In this document: piece after piece, positions 45,201-55,865 of the stretch
Numbering within the stretch: the stretch's first letter is position 1
Layout of the letters: each line of letters starts with the position of its first letter
NCBI GenBank assembly: GCA_030674185.1
Contig: CM060315.1
Span: 85,441,454-85,505,453 of the forward strand
DNA: 64,000 bases
From: Monoplex corrugatus
Lineage: Eukaryota > Mollusca > Gastropoda > Littorinimorpha > Ranellidae
Reading direction: 5' to 3'
Notes under the pieces: generated by a model
The model's input: the letters and a program-made list of their open reading frames with translations, nothing else
The model's database searches: none
What the model was told of the DNA's origin: nothing
Translations under genes and position numbers: made by a program

Positions 45201-45670
45201 GACCAGTCAACAAACAACCTTTTAGGTGATGATATCACATAAAGGATAGAGGAGAACACGAAGGCACAGAAACTTTCTAGAAGAATGGGGTTTCCAAGAA
45301 ACAGACCTTGGAGGGGTTGGAACATATCTCCACCCAACCCCTCACATCGTGAGGAGCAAGACATCACAGCGTCAGAAGATCAGGCCGACCAAATAAGCCA
45401 CAACACCGTTTTCACCACACCCTGAAGATATGGAAGAAAGAATGACTCCACCTACAGAGAGCCTACCCCATCCACCCTTACAACTAGTGAGTGACCTACC
45501 TCCTCTTCCCCCCCCCCAGAATACACCAGAGAAATTTTATGGGGGGAAAATAGCTGATCATTTAGGCAATTGGAAAATCATTACTTAAGATCAGTGGATT
45601 TGGGATCAGATCAAAGGGGTTAATATCCAGTCCCTTTTAGACCCATCACTTGCTTTACCAAAAAAGGAGA
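45201..45670 (+). mobile_element. DIRS element, region before RT
   Basis: Broken frames read GGKIADHLGNWKIIT and DQWIWDQIKGVNIQSLLDPS (45540-45650), the conserved lead-in of DIRS RT. LPKKEICFLSSELQTIQQE continues across the Penelope insertion into 48384. Confidence 0.65.
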
Positions 45671-45749
45671 TATGCTTCTTGAGTTCAGAGTTACAGACAA
45701 TCCAACAGGAACACCTTTTAGACCCATCACTTGCTTTACCAAAAAAGGA
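45633..45749. repeat. Duplicated DIRS segments at left junction of the Penelope-like element
   Basis: A 36-bp segment (starts CCTTTTAGACCCATC) occurs at 45633-45668 and again at 45714-45749. Between them is a 41-bp segment (45671-45711, starts TATGCTTCTTGAG) that recurs at 48340-48380 on the other side of the element. Confidence 0.85.
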
Positions 45750-45823
45750 TATATATATATATGTATATATATATGTAATGCTACCAATTTTGAAGAACAA
45801 GGTCTCCCAACAGTGTAAAAATC

Positions 45824-45873
45824 GCTACTCACAGTTCCGTAGCTTTCGATGGCGTTCTCGCCATCTTCGTCAG
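45824..45873 (-). ncRNA. Hammerhead-like core in the Penelope 3' region (candidate)
   Basis: On the minus strand CTGACGA (45873-45867; fits CUGANGA) is followed by a 7-bp stem GATGGCG/CGCCATC with a four-base loop (45865-45848), and then GAAA (45847-45844). A second hairpin, GCTAC/GTAGC (45843-45839 with 45828-45824), follows. CUGANGA, stem II and GAAA form the conserved hammerhead ribozyme core, and PLEs are known to carry such ribozymes. The UH cleavage dinucleotide after stem III is not evident (GA follows), so activity is doubtful. Confidence 0.45.
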
Positions 45874-45903
45874 CGCTCTAATGCTGTCTGCGTGAATCTC
45901 TAC

Positions 45904-48177
45904 TCAGATCTCGCGAACATGGGATGAACCCAGTTCACGAGATCGAATCAGAGAATGGTACACCGGGGGCAGGGTGTAACGGCCCCGGTCCCTGTTGAGC
46001 GGGGGGTTGGTGGCTGCGATGTAGATGGCCTCCTTGACTCCTCGCTGGAACCACTTATTTTCTCTGTCCAGGATGTTGACATTGTCCGCACTGAATTGAT
46101 GTTTTTCGGCGTGTAGGTGAGCTCCTACTGGAGAAGAGTCCCTCTTGTGTTCTGTTAGTCTCTTCTGAAGGGGGCGTTCAGTTTCACCGACATAATGTTG
46201 GTTACAGTCCTGGCAGTCTATTCTGTATATAATGCCAGCTTTGTCGAGTTTGCTGGTTTTGTCCTTGGGGGTGACCAGCTGGCTGCGTATGGTGTTGGAA
46301 GGTTTGGAATGTACAGCCACCCCCAGTTTTCTGATCTTTCTGGACAGAGCGTCACTCACACCTCCTACGTATGGGATGGTGATGTGTCCCTTGCGCTGGT
46401 GTTGTTTCACTGGCTGTTGGGATGCGGTGTTGGATTTCCTGCCTCCCGGGCTGTTCCAGGCCCACTTTTTGTAGCCCGAGATGGTGAGCACTTTTTTCAG
46501 GTGGTTTGTCTCCTTGTCTTTTGCCTCTTGGGTACTGCATATGGTGTTAGCTCTGTGGGTAAGGGTTCGAATCACTCCCAGTTTGTGTTCAAGGGGCTGG
46601 TGGCTGTCGAACTGTAAATATTGGTCCGTATGAGTTGGTTTACGGTAGACCGAGAAGGATAGAATGCCATCAGTTCTGGTGATGAGGGTGTCCAGCATGG
46701 CTATGGAGTTGTTCTGTTCCACTTCCCTCGTGAATTTGATGGCTGGGTGTTGGTTGTTCAGATGTTCTGTGAACTGTTCGACCAGTTGCTGGGGGAGGAT
46801 AGTCATGGTGTCGTCTACGTAGCGCCCCCAGTATCGTGGTGGGGAGTGGAAAGAAGCCAATGCTTTCTCTTCAAAATCCTCCATGAACAGGTTGGCTACT
46901 ATTGGGCTTACTGGGGAGCCCATGGCTGCTCCTTCTTTTTGTTGGTAGAATTCACCTTGGAAGGTGAAGTAGGTGGTGGTGAGGCAGCAGGACAAGAGTT
47001 CACATACGTCGTCCACTGTGAGAGATGTACGTTGGTGGAGGGTTTGGTCGTTTTGTAACCTTCGGCGTATGATCTCTATGCTTTCTTTCACTGGTACGCT
47101 GGTAAATAGGGCAGAGACATCATATGACACAAGGAGTTCGTCATGAGCGAGGGTGTAGTTACTCAGTTTTTCCACTAGGTCAGCACTGTTGTGGATGTGA
47201 TGATCTGTGTGTCCTACGAGAGGTGATAGGATGTCCGCCACAAATCTAGCCGTCTCATACATGATGGAACCTCTGGATGCGACTATGGGACGGAGGGGGA
47301 CTTCTTTCTTGTGGACTTTGGGTAGACCATAGAACTTGGGGACGTCGGACACAGTTGGGTATAATTTCCTGTACTGTTCTAATGACAGGCGGTCCGTCTC
47401 TTTCAGGCGTTTCAGTGTGTCTTTCAGTTTGTTGGAAAACTTGGAAGTAGGATCTTTCTTGAGGCGTTCATATGTTGTAGTATCTTCCAGAAGTTTGCTT
47501 GCCTTCTCATAGTACATGGGTCTAGGCATGATGACTGTGGCACGACCTTTGTCAGCTGGTAGGATCATCGTGGCGTGTTCGTTCTTTAAATCCGCCAGAG
47601 CCCGTCTTTGGTCCGGTGTTAAGTTGGATTTCGGTAGTTTGGCCTGTTTCATGATTCTGACACAGTCTGATCTTAAGTGTGTGGCTTCTTCTGAATTAGG
47701 GCCAATATACCTGCAAGCTGTTTCAATGCTTGTGATGAGGTCTACCACTGGAAGCTTGTTAGGGGCTACGGCGAAATTTAGTCCTTTCTCTAGTACTTCC
47801 TGTTCAGGTTTAGTGAGTTGGCGATCTGATAGATTGATCACCCACCTCTCTTTGGTCTTTCTTTTTGTTTCTTCCGGTACAGGTGTAATCTCGCTTTTGT
47901 CATTCTGTTGTCTCCTGTTGTTTTTTGGTGCTAGAAGTTCGAATTTCTTTCGATGGCGTTGGCGTACTTTGTCCCATTCTATTCGTCGTGTGTTGTTTAG
48001 CCACTCTTTGATTTCGGAGAGCATAGCATCTGGTAGTGTGTTAGAGCTCAGTCTTTCCTCGAGGTCTTGGATTTTCCCTTCCAGACAAGTGATGCGGGTG
48101 TTGATTTGCTTGATGCGTTCGTTCATGAGTGCTCGTTGTGCCTGATTGATGATATTATTTGCTGCTGTTCCTTTCAT
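45904..48177 (-). CDS. Penelope-like RT with GIY-YIG endonuclease
   Basis: The frame is open from 48369 to 45904 (821 codons). It begins in duplicated DIRS sequence and has no ATG until 48177, so I start there (about 757 residues). Upstream in-frame sequence (KLHRSLAKFRNHLHFTLHCK) looks genuine, so the natural start may lie earlier or in another exon. Domains: basic N-terminal coiled region (KQINTRITCLEGKIQDLEER), RT with FYGLPKVHK, LRPIVASRGSIMYETARFVA, LVSYDVSALFTSVPV (first Asp), EGAAMGSPVSPIVANLFMED and RYVDDTMTILP (YVDD), KFTREVEQNNSIAMLDTLIT, a CCHH-poor linker, then GIIYRIDCQDCNQHYVGETE and RLTEHKR, the GIY-YIG core. It is a retroelement enzyme for nicking and reverse transcription at the target. 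No internal stop. Confidence 0.88.
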   Translation of the reverse strand: MKGTAANNIINQAQRALMNERIKQINTRITCLEGKIQDLEERLSSNTLPDAMLSEIKEWLNNTRRIEWDKVRQRHRKKFELLAPKNNRRQQNDKSEITPVPEETKRKTKERWVINLSDRQLTKPEQEVLEKGLNFAVAPNKLPVVDLITSIETACRYIGPNSEEATHLRSDCVRIMKQAKLPKSNLTPDQRRALADLKNEHATMILPADKGRATVIMPRPMYYEKASKLLEDTTTYERLKKDPTSKFSNKLKDTLKRLKETDRLSLEQYRKLYPTVSDVPKFYGLPKVHKKEVPLRPIVASRGSIMYETARFVADILSPLVGHTDHHIHNSADLVEKLSNYTLAHDELLVSYDVSALFTSVPVKESIEIIRRRLQNDQTLHQRTSLTVDDVCELLSCCLTTTYFTFQGEFYQQKEGAAMGSPVSPIVANLFMEDFEEKALASFHSPPRYWGRYVDDTMTILPQQLVEQFTEHLNNQHPAIKFTREVEQNNSIAMLDTLITRTDGILSFSVYRKPTHTDQYLQFDSHQPLEHKLGVIRTLTHRANTICSTQEAKDKETNHLKKVLTISGYKKWAWNSPGGRKSNTASQQPVKQHQRKGHITIPYVGGVSDALSRKIRKLGVAVHSKPSNTIRSQLVTPKDKTSKLDKAGIIYRIDCQDCNQHYVGETERPLQKRLTEHKRDSSPVGAHLHAEKHQFSADNVNILDRENKWFQRGVKEAIYIAATNPPLNRDRGRYTLPPVYHSLIRSRELGSSHVREI

Positions 48178-48380
48178 CGGAGTTTTGATTTTTAGGCTGG
48201 TGGGAAAGACGCCGTGATGTTTGCAGTGCAGTGTGAAGTGTAGATGGTTCCTGAACTTCGCTAGGGAGCGGTGTAATTTCTCTGATTCACAAAAGGTAGT
48301 GATGATCGTCCGATCGTAATCGCGAATGAGACGTATATATATGCTTCTTGAGTTCAGAGTTACAGACAATCCAACAGGAA

Positions 48381-48690
48381 ATTCTTAAACTGGAACAAAA
48401 ACGGTTCATTCACCAGGTGCATCACACACCTGGGGAATACGTATCCAATGTTTTCACCCGACAGAAGAAAGATGGTCAGTCCAGATTCATCTTACATTTG
48501 AAAGGGTTAAACAGATTCATTGCGAAAATTCATTTCAAAATGGACACATTAAAACAAGCAGTTAGCCTTATGAAACAAAACTGCTTTTTTGCATCCATCG
48601 ACCTCAAGGATGCTTACTATTCTGTCAACATGGCAAAAAACGGCAGAAAATATTTTTGATTCAGTTTCCAAAACAAACTTTATTAATTCA
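48381..48690 (+). pseudogene. DIRS reverse transcriptase, N-terminal half
   Basis: Continues from the Penelope right junction: ILKLEQKRFIHQVHHTPGEY, VSNVFTRQKKDGQSRFILHL, LNRFIAKIHFKMDTLKQAVS and FFASIDLKDAYYSVNM (first catalytic Asp), ending GRKYF. A TGA then interrupts, followed by FSFQNKLY and a TAA. Both stops are one C-to-T change from CGA and CAA. This is typical DIRS-type RT sequence. Confidence 0.75.
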
Positions 48691-49500
48691 ATATCTGACT
48701 CTTCTAACATTTATTTTTCATATTTTTCTACTTCTGCTAAAATATCTCCAAACCCCTCTTCAGTATAATCAACCATTTTGTCAAACTTGGCACTAGTACT
48801 CGCTGTGGCAGCCATGGCGGAATGCGGTCAGTTTCACTCTCAACTTGCTCTCAATTTTCTCACGCTCTTTGTGAATGAGTGTGGTGCTATGGCCTAAAAA
48901 TAGTTTATAGTAATGTGCTCATGCCAGAGATTTCCCCTAACACACTTTCCGAGTTGCCGTCAAGGTCATGGCGTGATGGAAAAGTACTGTGCACGTGCTT
49001 CTGGCTACTCCCTGAGTGAAATCTAGAGGCCATTTCGGCAATCCCGGTTGATCCCGGTATGAACGTAAAAGGGTTAAATGAAGAATTAGGGGATGACAAC
49101 ATGCAGAGTGACCCAGAAGATGATGTACCACTTGCTGAGCTGTAGGCAACATGGCGACCGGCGACATGTGCACAGCCACTGCGCGACTTCTCTGAGCCCA
49201 CAGGACCAAGCCACTTATGACCTTGTGACACTCACTTGTGATTCTGCAGGAGTGGACACTGCCATGATCGCTTGTGAATAGACTGTGGTGTAAAATATGT
49301 AGTTCTAGTGTTGTAAATAGTTGTTTGGAAGCCAGGAATGCATAGTAGTAGTTAGAAGTAGTATAGCAATAGTGAGAGAGTTGACAATTATCGTGTGACA
49401 TTTGTGACTCGCCCAGTGGGACCTCTTCCTTCAGGATGGAGTGGGATCACATCAGGTAGGCTCTCACTTTGATTTCACACAAGCATGTGGCATGGGCATG
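48691..49500. mobile_element. Unidentified insertion in the DIRS RT
   Basis: Interrupts the RT between the FQNKLY region and the FTKILKPVLGYL region (49551 on). It contains GACGTAAAAGGG-like sequence before TTAA at 49073 and an acidic short peptide (EELGDDNMQSDPEDDVPLAE, plus strand about 49078-49140). This would suit a piggyBac N-terminus. Borders were not resolved. Confidence 0.35.
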
Positions 49501-50270
49501 CGAAACTTGCATGATTACAGGGTTTAATACAAATGTCACCATAAGTGACTTTTCACAAAGATCTTGAAACCAGTCCTTGGTTATCTCCATCGTGAAGGAC
49601 ATTCAGTAATCATCTGCATAGATAACACACTGCTTTGAGGTGATACATATGAACTCTGCATGTGTGCAGTAAAAGATACTACTTGTATGTTGGACAAGTT
49701 GGGTTTCACCATTCACCCTGTGAAATCAGTGCTCGAACCAAAGCAGTGCATAGACTTTCTGGGCTTTCAGTTGGGTTTGGTGTCCATGATTCTTGCTATC
49801 ACTGAAAAGAAAGCTGAAAAACTCACTGAAGCCTATACCAAAATAGGACAAAGAGACAAAGTATCTATCAGACAACTGGCTGAAGTCAGTGGCAAAATGG
49901 TTGCCTTTCAGCCCAGCGTGTGGATTGCCCTAGTTTTCTAGGAATGTCTTGAAATAGCAAAGAATAAGGCTCTAACTAAAAACAAAGTAAACTTTGATTG
50001 TTACATACAACTTACAGACATACTTAAAGAGGATATTGAATGGTGGTTTCAAAACATGTCCAAATATCCTACTCCTGTAACATGGAATGAACCTATTGTT
50101 TTGGTTCAGTCAGATGCCTCAGGGTCTGATTGGGGTGTGTGTTTGAGAAATAACATACAGACAAATGGCACATGGTCAGTAGATGAACAGGGAGATGATA
50201 TCAGTTGCTTAACTCGGAGCAGCTCTGTTCACGCTCAAATCATTCTGCAAGGAAATCCAAAATGTTCATA
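49501..50270 (+). pseudogene. DIRS RT C-terminus and RNase H start
   Basis: FTKILKPVLGYL and a degenerate active-site region (VIICIDNTLL) lie at about 49551-49640. The frame 49660-49941 has LDKLGFTIHPVKSVLEPKQC, IDFLGFQLGLVSMILAI and QLAEVSGKMVAFQPSV. Then 50056-50270 has PTPVTWNEPIVLVQSDASGS and DWGVCLRNN, where SDAS is the first RNase H Asp. The sequence breaks at TTAA 50271 and resumes at 51361. Confidence 0.75.
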
Positions 50271-50274
50271 TTAA

Positions 50275-51356
50275 CTCACTCCATGCCATGAGTTTTTCCC
50301 CTTGCTGATCCCTGAATACCCAGGGTTTGTATAGGTTAGGAAAAAAATTATAACAATTATATATGAGCAGACATACGCTTGAAATTTAGTGAGTGCATGC
50401 AATGCATATTAGTGTATACTTGAACAAAAAATAAAGTAATTTACTCATCATCTTGGTGGTAAAAGGGGTACCCACGTTTTGTCTTTTTTTTTTTTAGCAC
50501 TTTCGCAGCTATCAGAAATATATATTCCAAATGTTCCTTTTCAGCTAAGAAATATTCTACATCACATTCTAGCACAACTGGAGTCTTTGAAGACACAGGA
50601 GATATACTATTGAATCACAAGCAGGTGATAGAGAACATGAAATACAAAAAAAAAGTGAAAATACAGAAAAAAAAAGAGTTCACTGTACACAAAACACTGG
50701 TGATGTATCACTGGCTGTAGTCTTTCCTGGAGTGAAAAGCTCATGGCAAGTGACACTGTGAAAGGATGATCGAGAGGAAAGAAATCTAAATTGTCAGTCC
50801 AATCTCAGTAAACACAGCCCTAAAATTGTCAACTTCTTCGCCGATTTCAAGTGTCAGTGTCCGAATCAGATGCTTGTTGCTAGGCCCCTGTGCTGGCACA
50901 GTTTCGTCTGCTTCCTCGCCAGTATCAGCGCCCACTTCACTGTCGGAATCCACGTCTGTCTCCACACTGTAGGAGTCGAAATCCTCATCAGAAGAATCGT
51001 TGATGTCTTCTTCGATGTCTGACCCTTCAGTCTGGATCAATTCCACTACGTCTTCAACGCTAACTAATAAATCACCAGCCCTACTGTGTCAAACACTTCG
51101 TCGCAACGCCATCTTGCCAATCATGGAGCAAAGCTGACCAACGGTGCTCTTTGTTCTCATTGCTAGCGAGTGACTCATAAGTGCAATGAAAAGTTGGCAG
51201 GGGATAACTAAGGAATCATCTCTGTTCGTGAGTTTTGTACCCGATACGTCACTCGGACAGCGCAAATTTTCAGAATCAGAATCCTTATATGCGGACCTTG
51301 GTCGCGAACGCTTTGTCGTACGATGTCCGCATATGCGGACAGTGGAAGCGAGTGAG
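50275..51356 (-). mobile_element. piggyBac deletion derivative (1,082 bp) in the DIRS RNase H
   Basis: TTAA lies at 50271-50274 and 51357-51360. The ends begin CTCACTC on both sides (CTCACTCCATGCC and, reversed, CTCACTCGCTTCC). A minus-strand frame at 50786-51046 encodes an acidic N-terminus (GSDIEEDINDSSDEDFDSYS), as in piggyBac transposases. The catalytic part is missing. A perfect 16-bp palindrome, GTCCGCATATGCGGAC, lies at 51325-51340 near the right end. Confidence 0.75.
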
Positions 51357-51360
51357 TTAA

Positions 51361-51950
51361 AGTACTGTTAGACAACAGTACCACGGATGCTTGCATTAAT
51401 ACAATGGGCTGCACAAAACCTGAATGTAACAAGATCACGTAGGAAATTCAGCTATGATGCCTGAAGTCAAACAATGCTTTATCAGCAGCTCACTTACCAG
51501 GGTCTAAGAATATAAATGCTGATTTGGAGTCTAGAACCCACAAACTTGAACTGGAATGGAGTCTAGACTATGATGTTTTTACAAACATTATGCACCAACT
51601 TGGAGAATGCTCAGTCGACCTGCTCACATCCAGATTAAATGCTAAGATCCAAAATATGTATCTTGGAAACCAGACCCAGAGGCATGGGATGTGGATGCGT
51701 TTAGCCTGAATTGGGAACAGTTCTTCAGCTTTTGCTTTCCTCCTTTTAGCCTCATCCCAAGGATTCTACAACAATTGGAACTACAAAAGGCCAAGTGCAT
51801 CCTCATCACCCCATTGTGGCCAACTTAACCTTGGGACACCAAGACCCTTCACCTTCTGACAGATTACCCAGTGTTTCTATCTTAAAAACCGGACCTACTG
51901 ACCAACCCATCAACTAGCGAACTCTGGAACAAAATAAAGTTGATAGCCTG
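51361..51950 (+). pseudogene. DIRS RNase H C-terminal region
   Basis: KVLLDNSTTDACINTMGCTK (the LDN catalytic Asp) starts at the TTAA junction. It is followed in broken frames by SNNALSAAHLPGSKNINADL, LEWSLDYDVFTNIMHQLGEC, SVDLLTSRLNAKIQNMY and CILITPLWPT. This is the conserved RNase H end of DIRS pol. Several stops occur. Confidence 0.75.
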
Positions 51951-52184
51951 CAGTTTAGCCTGCAGTTTATCAGGCGAGCTTTGCAGGCACGGGGACTTCC
52001 TACAGAGACTGCAACAATCATCATGTCAGCTTGGAGACAAGGGACAAAGAAGTGTTACAGCACTTACATCAAAAGATGGTTACTTTTCTGTTCTGAACAA
52101 GGAAAAAATCCCATTTCCCCCTCTCCATCAGAATAACTGATTTTCCACACTGCTCTTTTCCAAGAAGGCAAAGGTTATAGCTCC
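51951..52184 (+). pseudogene. DIRS tyrosine recombinase, N-terminal (core-binding) part
   Basis: IRRALQARGLPTETATIIMS, AWRQGTKKCYSTYIKRWLLF and FHTALFQEGKGYSS form the SAM-like core-binding domain of a DIRS tyrosine recombinase. It runs into TTAA at 52185, where a piggyBac element splits it, and resumes at 55162 (NVARSTVSMFS). Confidence 0.75.
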
Positions 52185-52845
52185 TTAACTCTTTCAGCCC
52201 TGCGCCCGACAATTTGTTGGGCTCACACATCCACTCACTTTCGGTTTCATTTGTATGAATATTCATTAAGGAAGGTCATTACTCTGTCACTCTTCCCTTC
52301 TGATAACTTTGAAGATTCCACTGTCATTTTGAAGCAATTTTACACAGTTTTTTGTTGTTTTTTGACATCAAGCTGATGAAACAAGGTCGCTACATAGTGC
52401 AACAAGTTTTGGATGAAATCCTCCTCGATAAAGGCCATGATTTTGAGCCCAAAACAGAAGAAAGGGCCTCTGAATCGAGTATATCTTCATCGATCGGCAC
52501 TTCACTTGACAGAGTCCTTGCAAAGACCAAAAATCGATGAAATTGATGAAATGGAGGTGGAAAATCAACCATCAACATCAGTGGACGTGTTCATATTGAT
52601 GCTTTTAGAATTCTCTGACATACTGTACGGCAAGAAAGCGACTGTGACAGTGATAATGAGAATGAAGGCTCCGTTTGTCACTTTCTTGCCATACAGTATG
52701 TCGGAGCAATCTCTGGCCCCACTACCACCACCACCACCATCCTCAACTCATGATAGGGCCTATGAATTAAGTGTATCCCACATTTGCAGAAAAGGTGTTT
52801 CTTTTTCCTTGACTTTTTCGACATCGTAGACATTATGGAATTTAA

Positions 52846-54790
52846 CCCTCTAGAGCCTGAAAGTATTTCTAGACTAGGGAAAATTATTTTTTATGAAAAA
52901 ACAACATTACATACAACAAAGAAACACATTTTCGGTGTTTTTTTAATTAAAGTGAAAAAATGACAAAGTTAGAAAAATTATCATATATGATAAGAGTGGC
53001 TTTTTGGTACCATGACCAATCTTACCATATATGATAAATTGTCTCTGGAACAGCAGTTTCATTGCAGGTTTATTCAGCTAACTGTTTTCAAATTTCTAAT
53101 CAGTGTAGTTCATTTCTGTTCAAGTGTTTTTTGTGCTAGATTTCATAGTTATATGAGCAGATGGAACTCCGCAAAGCAGTTTCTGTCCTTGTTGAAGCAA
53201 AGGTTCACTTTGCACTTTGGGCAGAAGACGTAGGTCAGGCTCTGGCAGTTCCTGTTTTTGCACGATGTCCTGGCGCTGTTCCATTGGGGCAGGTGGGCAA
53301 CACCATCCAAATGGGGGAACACACTGTCTAGCAATCTTGGCTGGAGGTGGTGACGTCACACAGCCGCTTGGCCGACCAACTGCATTCTTTGTCAGCACCA
53401 GGGCATCAGCAGTCTGGCTCTGAAAGATGCTGAGCTTTACTGGCTTGAGGTTCAGCAGCGTGCATCGCCTCTTGTACCACAGCAAGCTGTTAACAACAAC
53501 AACTGGGATGGTGTGATAGAAAATGTACATGTAGAAACGCCTCGACTTCAGCGGGAGCTTGTAGAGGCTTGTGAGGCTGTCGAGCAGATCCACCCCACCC
53601 ATAAATTTGTTGTACTCTTTGATGATGGCAGGCTGGGGAATGGTGACTTTCTGCTTCTGCTTTTTGTCGTATCGTGATGCCTCACCTTTGGGGTTCCACA
53701 CTCACATAGGTAGAGACAGTGTCCACAGTCTTGTGTCAAACCATGCGCACAGCTACAACATTCGACATCAGTTCTACCTTGACATCACAGGCTCCCCTTC
53801 CTTCCTGCTTCAGCTCCTTCTCAGACTTCAGGCTGAGACCTTTGAACCTGTTGGCTCGAAAGGTTCTGACAAAGTAGATGGATTTGGCTTTCAAGGCTTG
53901 AATGAGAGGCAATTTGGAAAAGAAGTTGTCAGCGAAGACTTTATAGTTTAAATCTCTCTGAAGACCTCGTGTCATCTTCATGACTACTTCCCCTCCAAGA
54001 CAAAGACCTCCAGGCGTTCTTCTGTCCATCCACTGATCCTTGATAAACCTCAAAGTCATCTCCTGGCCTCCACTCATCTCCACTGCTGTCAGAAGGGTCA
54101 AAATCACTCTGATCTCCAGCAACAAACCGGCAAACGTTTGTCACTGGAACTCATGTTGTCGTGCTGAAAACGGATAAAAAATTCAAACTTTACAACTTTT
54201 CTTTACAGATTACATAAAATATGCAACATTCTAACAGACAAACACTACAAAAATCATTTCTGAATCAAAGGAATCATTCAAAGCAACAATCAAAGTTAGC
54301 TTTTCTACAGCTAGAAAAGGGCACTTATGACCTTTAACGCCGCTCTTATCATTTCTGATAAATGGCGGACGAGTTGTCTTTTCCTGAAGTTTCCACAAAG
54401 GCTGTTCTTATCACATATGATAAACCGTTTTTATGTCACTTTTATGACTAACATTGATCTGCTTCATATAAAATCATTGTATGCTTGAAATCTACATACT
54501 ACTGTGCATTTATTAAGCCCAGTTAAAAATAAATGTGTACTCACATGTTTGTGTACCAGAGGCTCAAAAACAGAGGACTGAAGGAAGCTGGTAACTGCTA
54601 GCGGTCAGTGTAGAAAAGGAAATGTGAGGAATAATAAATTCGGCACCAGGGTATGGGGGCATGGTGTTAGTGTAGTTCTTGCCTGTCTGGAACCGGATAT
54701 TCCAGGTGGATGCATCAGGTTATCACTAAAATTGTGCTACAGGCCCTTGATTTTGGGTTTATTATATCTGTAGTGGTCGGCGCTAGAGGG
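52846..54790 (-). mobile_element. Inner piggyBac-type element, nested in the outer one
   Basis: TTAA lies at 52842-52845 and CTAA at 54791-54794 (one change). The ends are CCCTCTAGAGCC and, reversed, CCCTCTAGCGCC. It carries the broken transposase at 53120-54150. A perfect 16-bp palindrome TTATCATATATGATAA lies at 52978-52993, with relatives at about 53022, 54346 and 54408. Confidence 0.8.
53120..54150 (-). pseudogene. piggyBac transposase (PGBD2/3-like) of the inner element
   Basis: The minus-strand frame 53941-54144 encodes an acidic stretch (DQSDFDPSDSSGDEWRPGDD). 53736-54125 encodes NYKVFADNFFSKLPLIQALK (catalytic D-N of the DDE_Tnp_1_7 fold), AKSIYFVRTFRANRFKGL. 53120-53701 encodes WNPKGEASRYDKKQKQKVTI, EYNKFMGGVDLLDSLTSLYK (downstream conserved Asp region), RRFYMYIFYHTIPVVVVNSL and a C-terminal Cys-rich region (about 53150-53260). 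The part containing the first catalytic Asp appears deleted between the acidic N-terminus and GLCLGGEVV. At least two frameshifts occur. Confidence 0.75.
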
Positions 54791-55161
54791 CTAACACAAT
54801 TTCAAAGTAATAATATCCATTTTGTAGTATCTTCTTTTGTGTTCATGTGTATACATTGTGATTTTGGTGTGCCTCTTTAATTGTGAATATGAATGAATGA
54901 TAAAAATCAGATTTTTTTAGTTTTTGTAAATCTTCATAAAATTTTAACAAAGACTGAAAACATCAAATGATCTGAAAATTATATATGAGACAGAACATTT
55001 AAATATTAGCAAGCATACAAAATTTCAATGAATTTCATCAGGCAGGTTTTGAGATATAGGTGTTTTATTGGGATACCCGTTGATAGTACAGTTCCCCCCA
55101 AAAACCCCCAGGCTGGGAGTGCATTTCTCTTGTAAAAAACAGACAGGGCTGAAAGAGTTAA

Positions 55162-55865
55162 ATGTTGCTAGGAGCACTGTTTCTATGTTCTCTTTGAATG
55201 ACACCAAGTCTGTTGGATCCCATCTTTTAGTCTGCAGATTCTTACAAGGAGTCTTTAATCAGAAGCCTACCTTACCTCTGGGATTGCTTGGGATGTAGAG
55301 ACAGTTCTAACTTTCCTAGAAAATGGTCTCCTGCTAAGGGCTTGTCCTTTCCCCAATTATCATTGAAGGTAGTGATGCTGTGTTTGTTGATATCGGGTCA
55401 ACGGGGCCAGACTCTGGCTGATGGATATCAGTAACATGTCTTGGAACAAAAGAGAAGTTAGATGTAGGATTGGAGACTTGCTGAAAACCACTGAAAACCT
55501 CAACACCTACATGACATCAGTTTGAACTGTCCTTCACAGCCTATCCACCTGACAGACGCATTTGCCCAGTTACATAACTACAGGTATTTTTCAGGTGCTC
55601 AGAAACATTACGAAGCTCTAAAACCAAACTTTTTATCACCTGGCAATACCCTCATAAAGACATCTTTCAAGACTCATTAAGACATTGGATGAAGATTTGC
55701 TTGTCCAAAGCTGGCATAGACATGACTATTTTCACACCACATTCTACCCACTCTGTGGCCACATCAAAAGTGGTAGGAAATGTTCCATTAAAAACTGTCC
55801 TAAAAACAGCTGGCTGGAAACATGAAAGCACTTTTTCTGCATATTACCACAAGCCTATACACACA
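55162..55865 (+). pseudogene. DIRS tyrosine recombinase, catalytic part
   Basis: NVARSTVSMFSLNDTKSVGS, HLLVCRFLQGVFNQKP continues the recombinase after the outer piggyBac. After frameshifts, 55689-55860 reads ICLSKAGIDMTIFTPHSTHS, VATSKVVGNVPLKTVLKTAG and WKHESTFSAYYHKPI. This is the box with H-x-x-R, (K)xxG, AGW and the terminal Tyr (AYY). The usual HSTR motif is HSTH here, so the second catalytic Arg is lost. Confidence 0.75.

Larger units (their letters stand above)
45750..48339 (-). mobile_element. Penelope-like element inserted in the DIRS RT
   Basis: About 2.6 kb on the minus strand, with TA-rich sequence at both junctions. It contains a long RT/GIY-YIG frame (45904-48369) and ~150 bp of 3' sequence with a strong hairpin (45824-45873). 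It lies between the two copies of a 41-bp DIRS segment. The high integrity of the frame suggests that this is one of the youngest insertions in the window. Confidence 0.85.
52189..55157. mobile_element. Outer piggyBac-type element with perfect 14-bp TIRs
   Basis: TTAA lies at 52185-52188 and 55158-55161. The terminal repeat CTCTTTCAGCCCTG is perfect at both ends (52189-52202 and 55144-55157). Inside, near the left, an acidic N-terminal transposase fragment (52380-52590; RYIVQQVLDEILLDKGHDFE, RPKIDEIDEMEVENQPSTSV) is preserved on the plus strand. The rest is replaced by the inner element and non-coding sequence. A CCCGACA/TGTTGGG near-palindrome lies at about 52205-52221. Confidence 0.85.

Noticed and set aside
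48178..48369. Start of the Penelope frame at 48369
   Set aside because: The first codon is TTG inside duplicated DIRS sequence. No ATG occurs until 48177, although part of the intervening peptide may be genuine.
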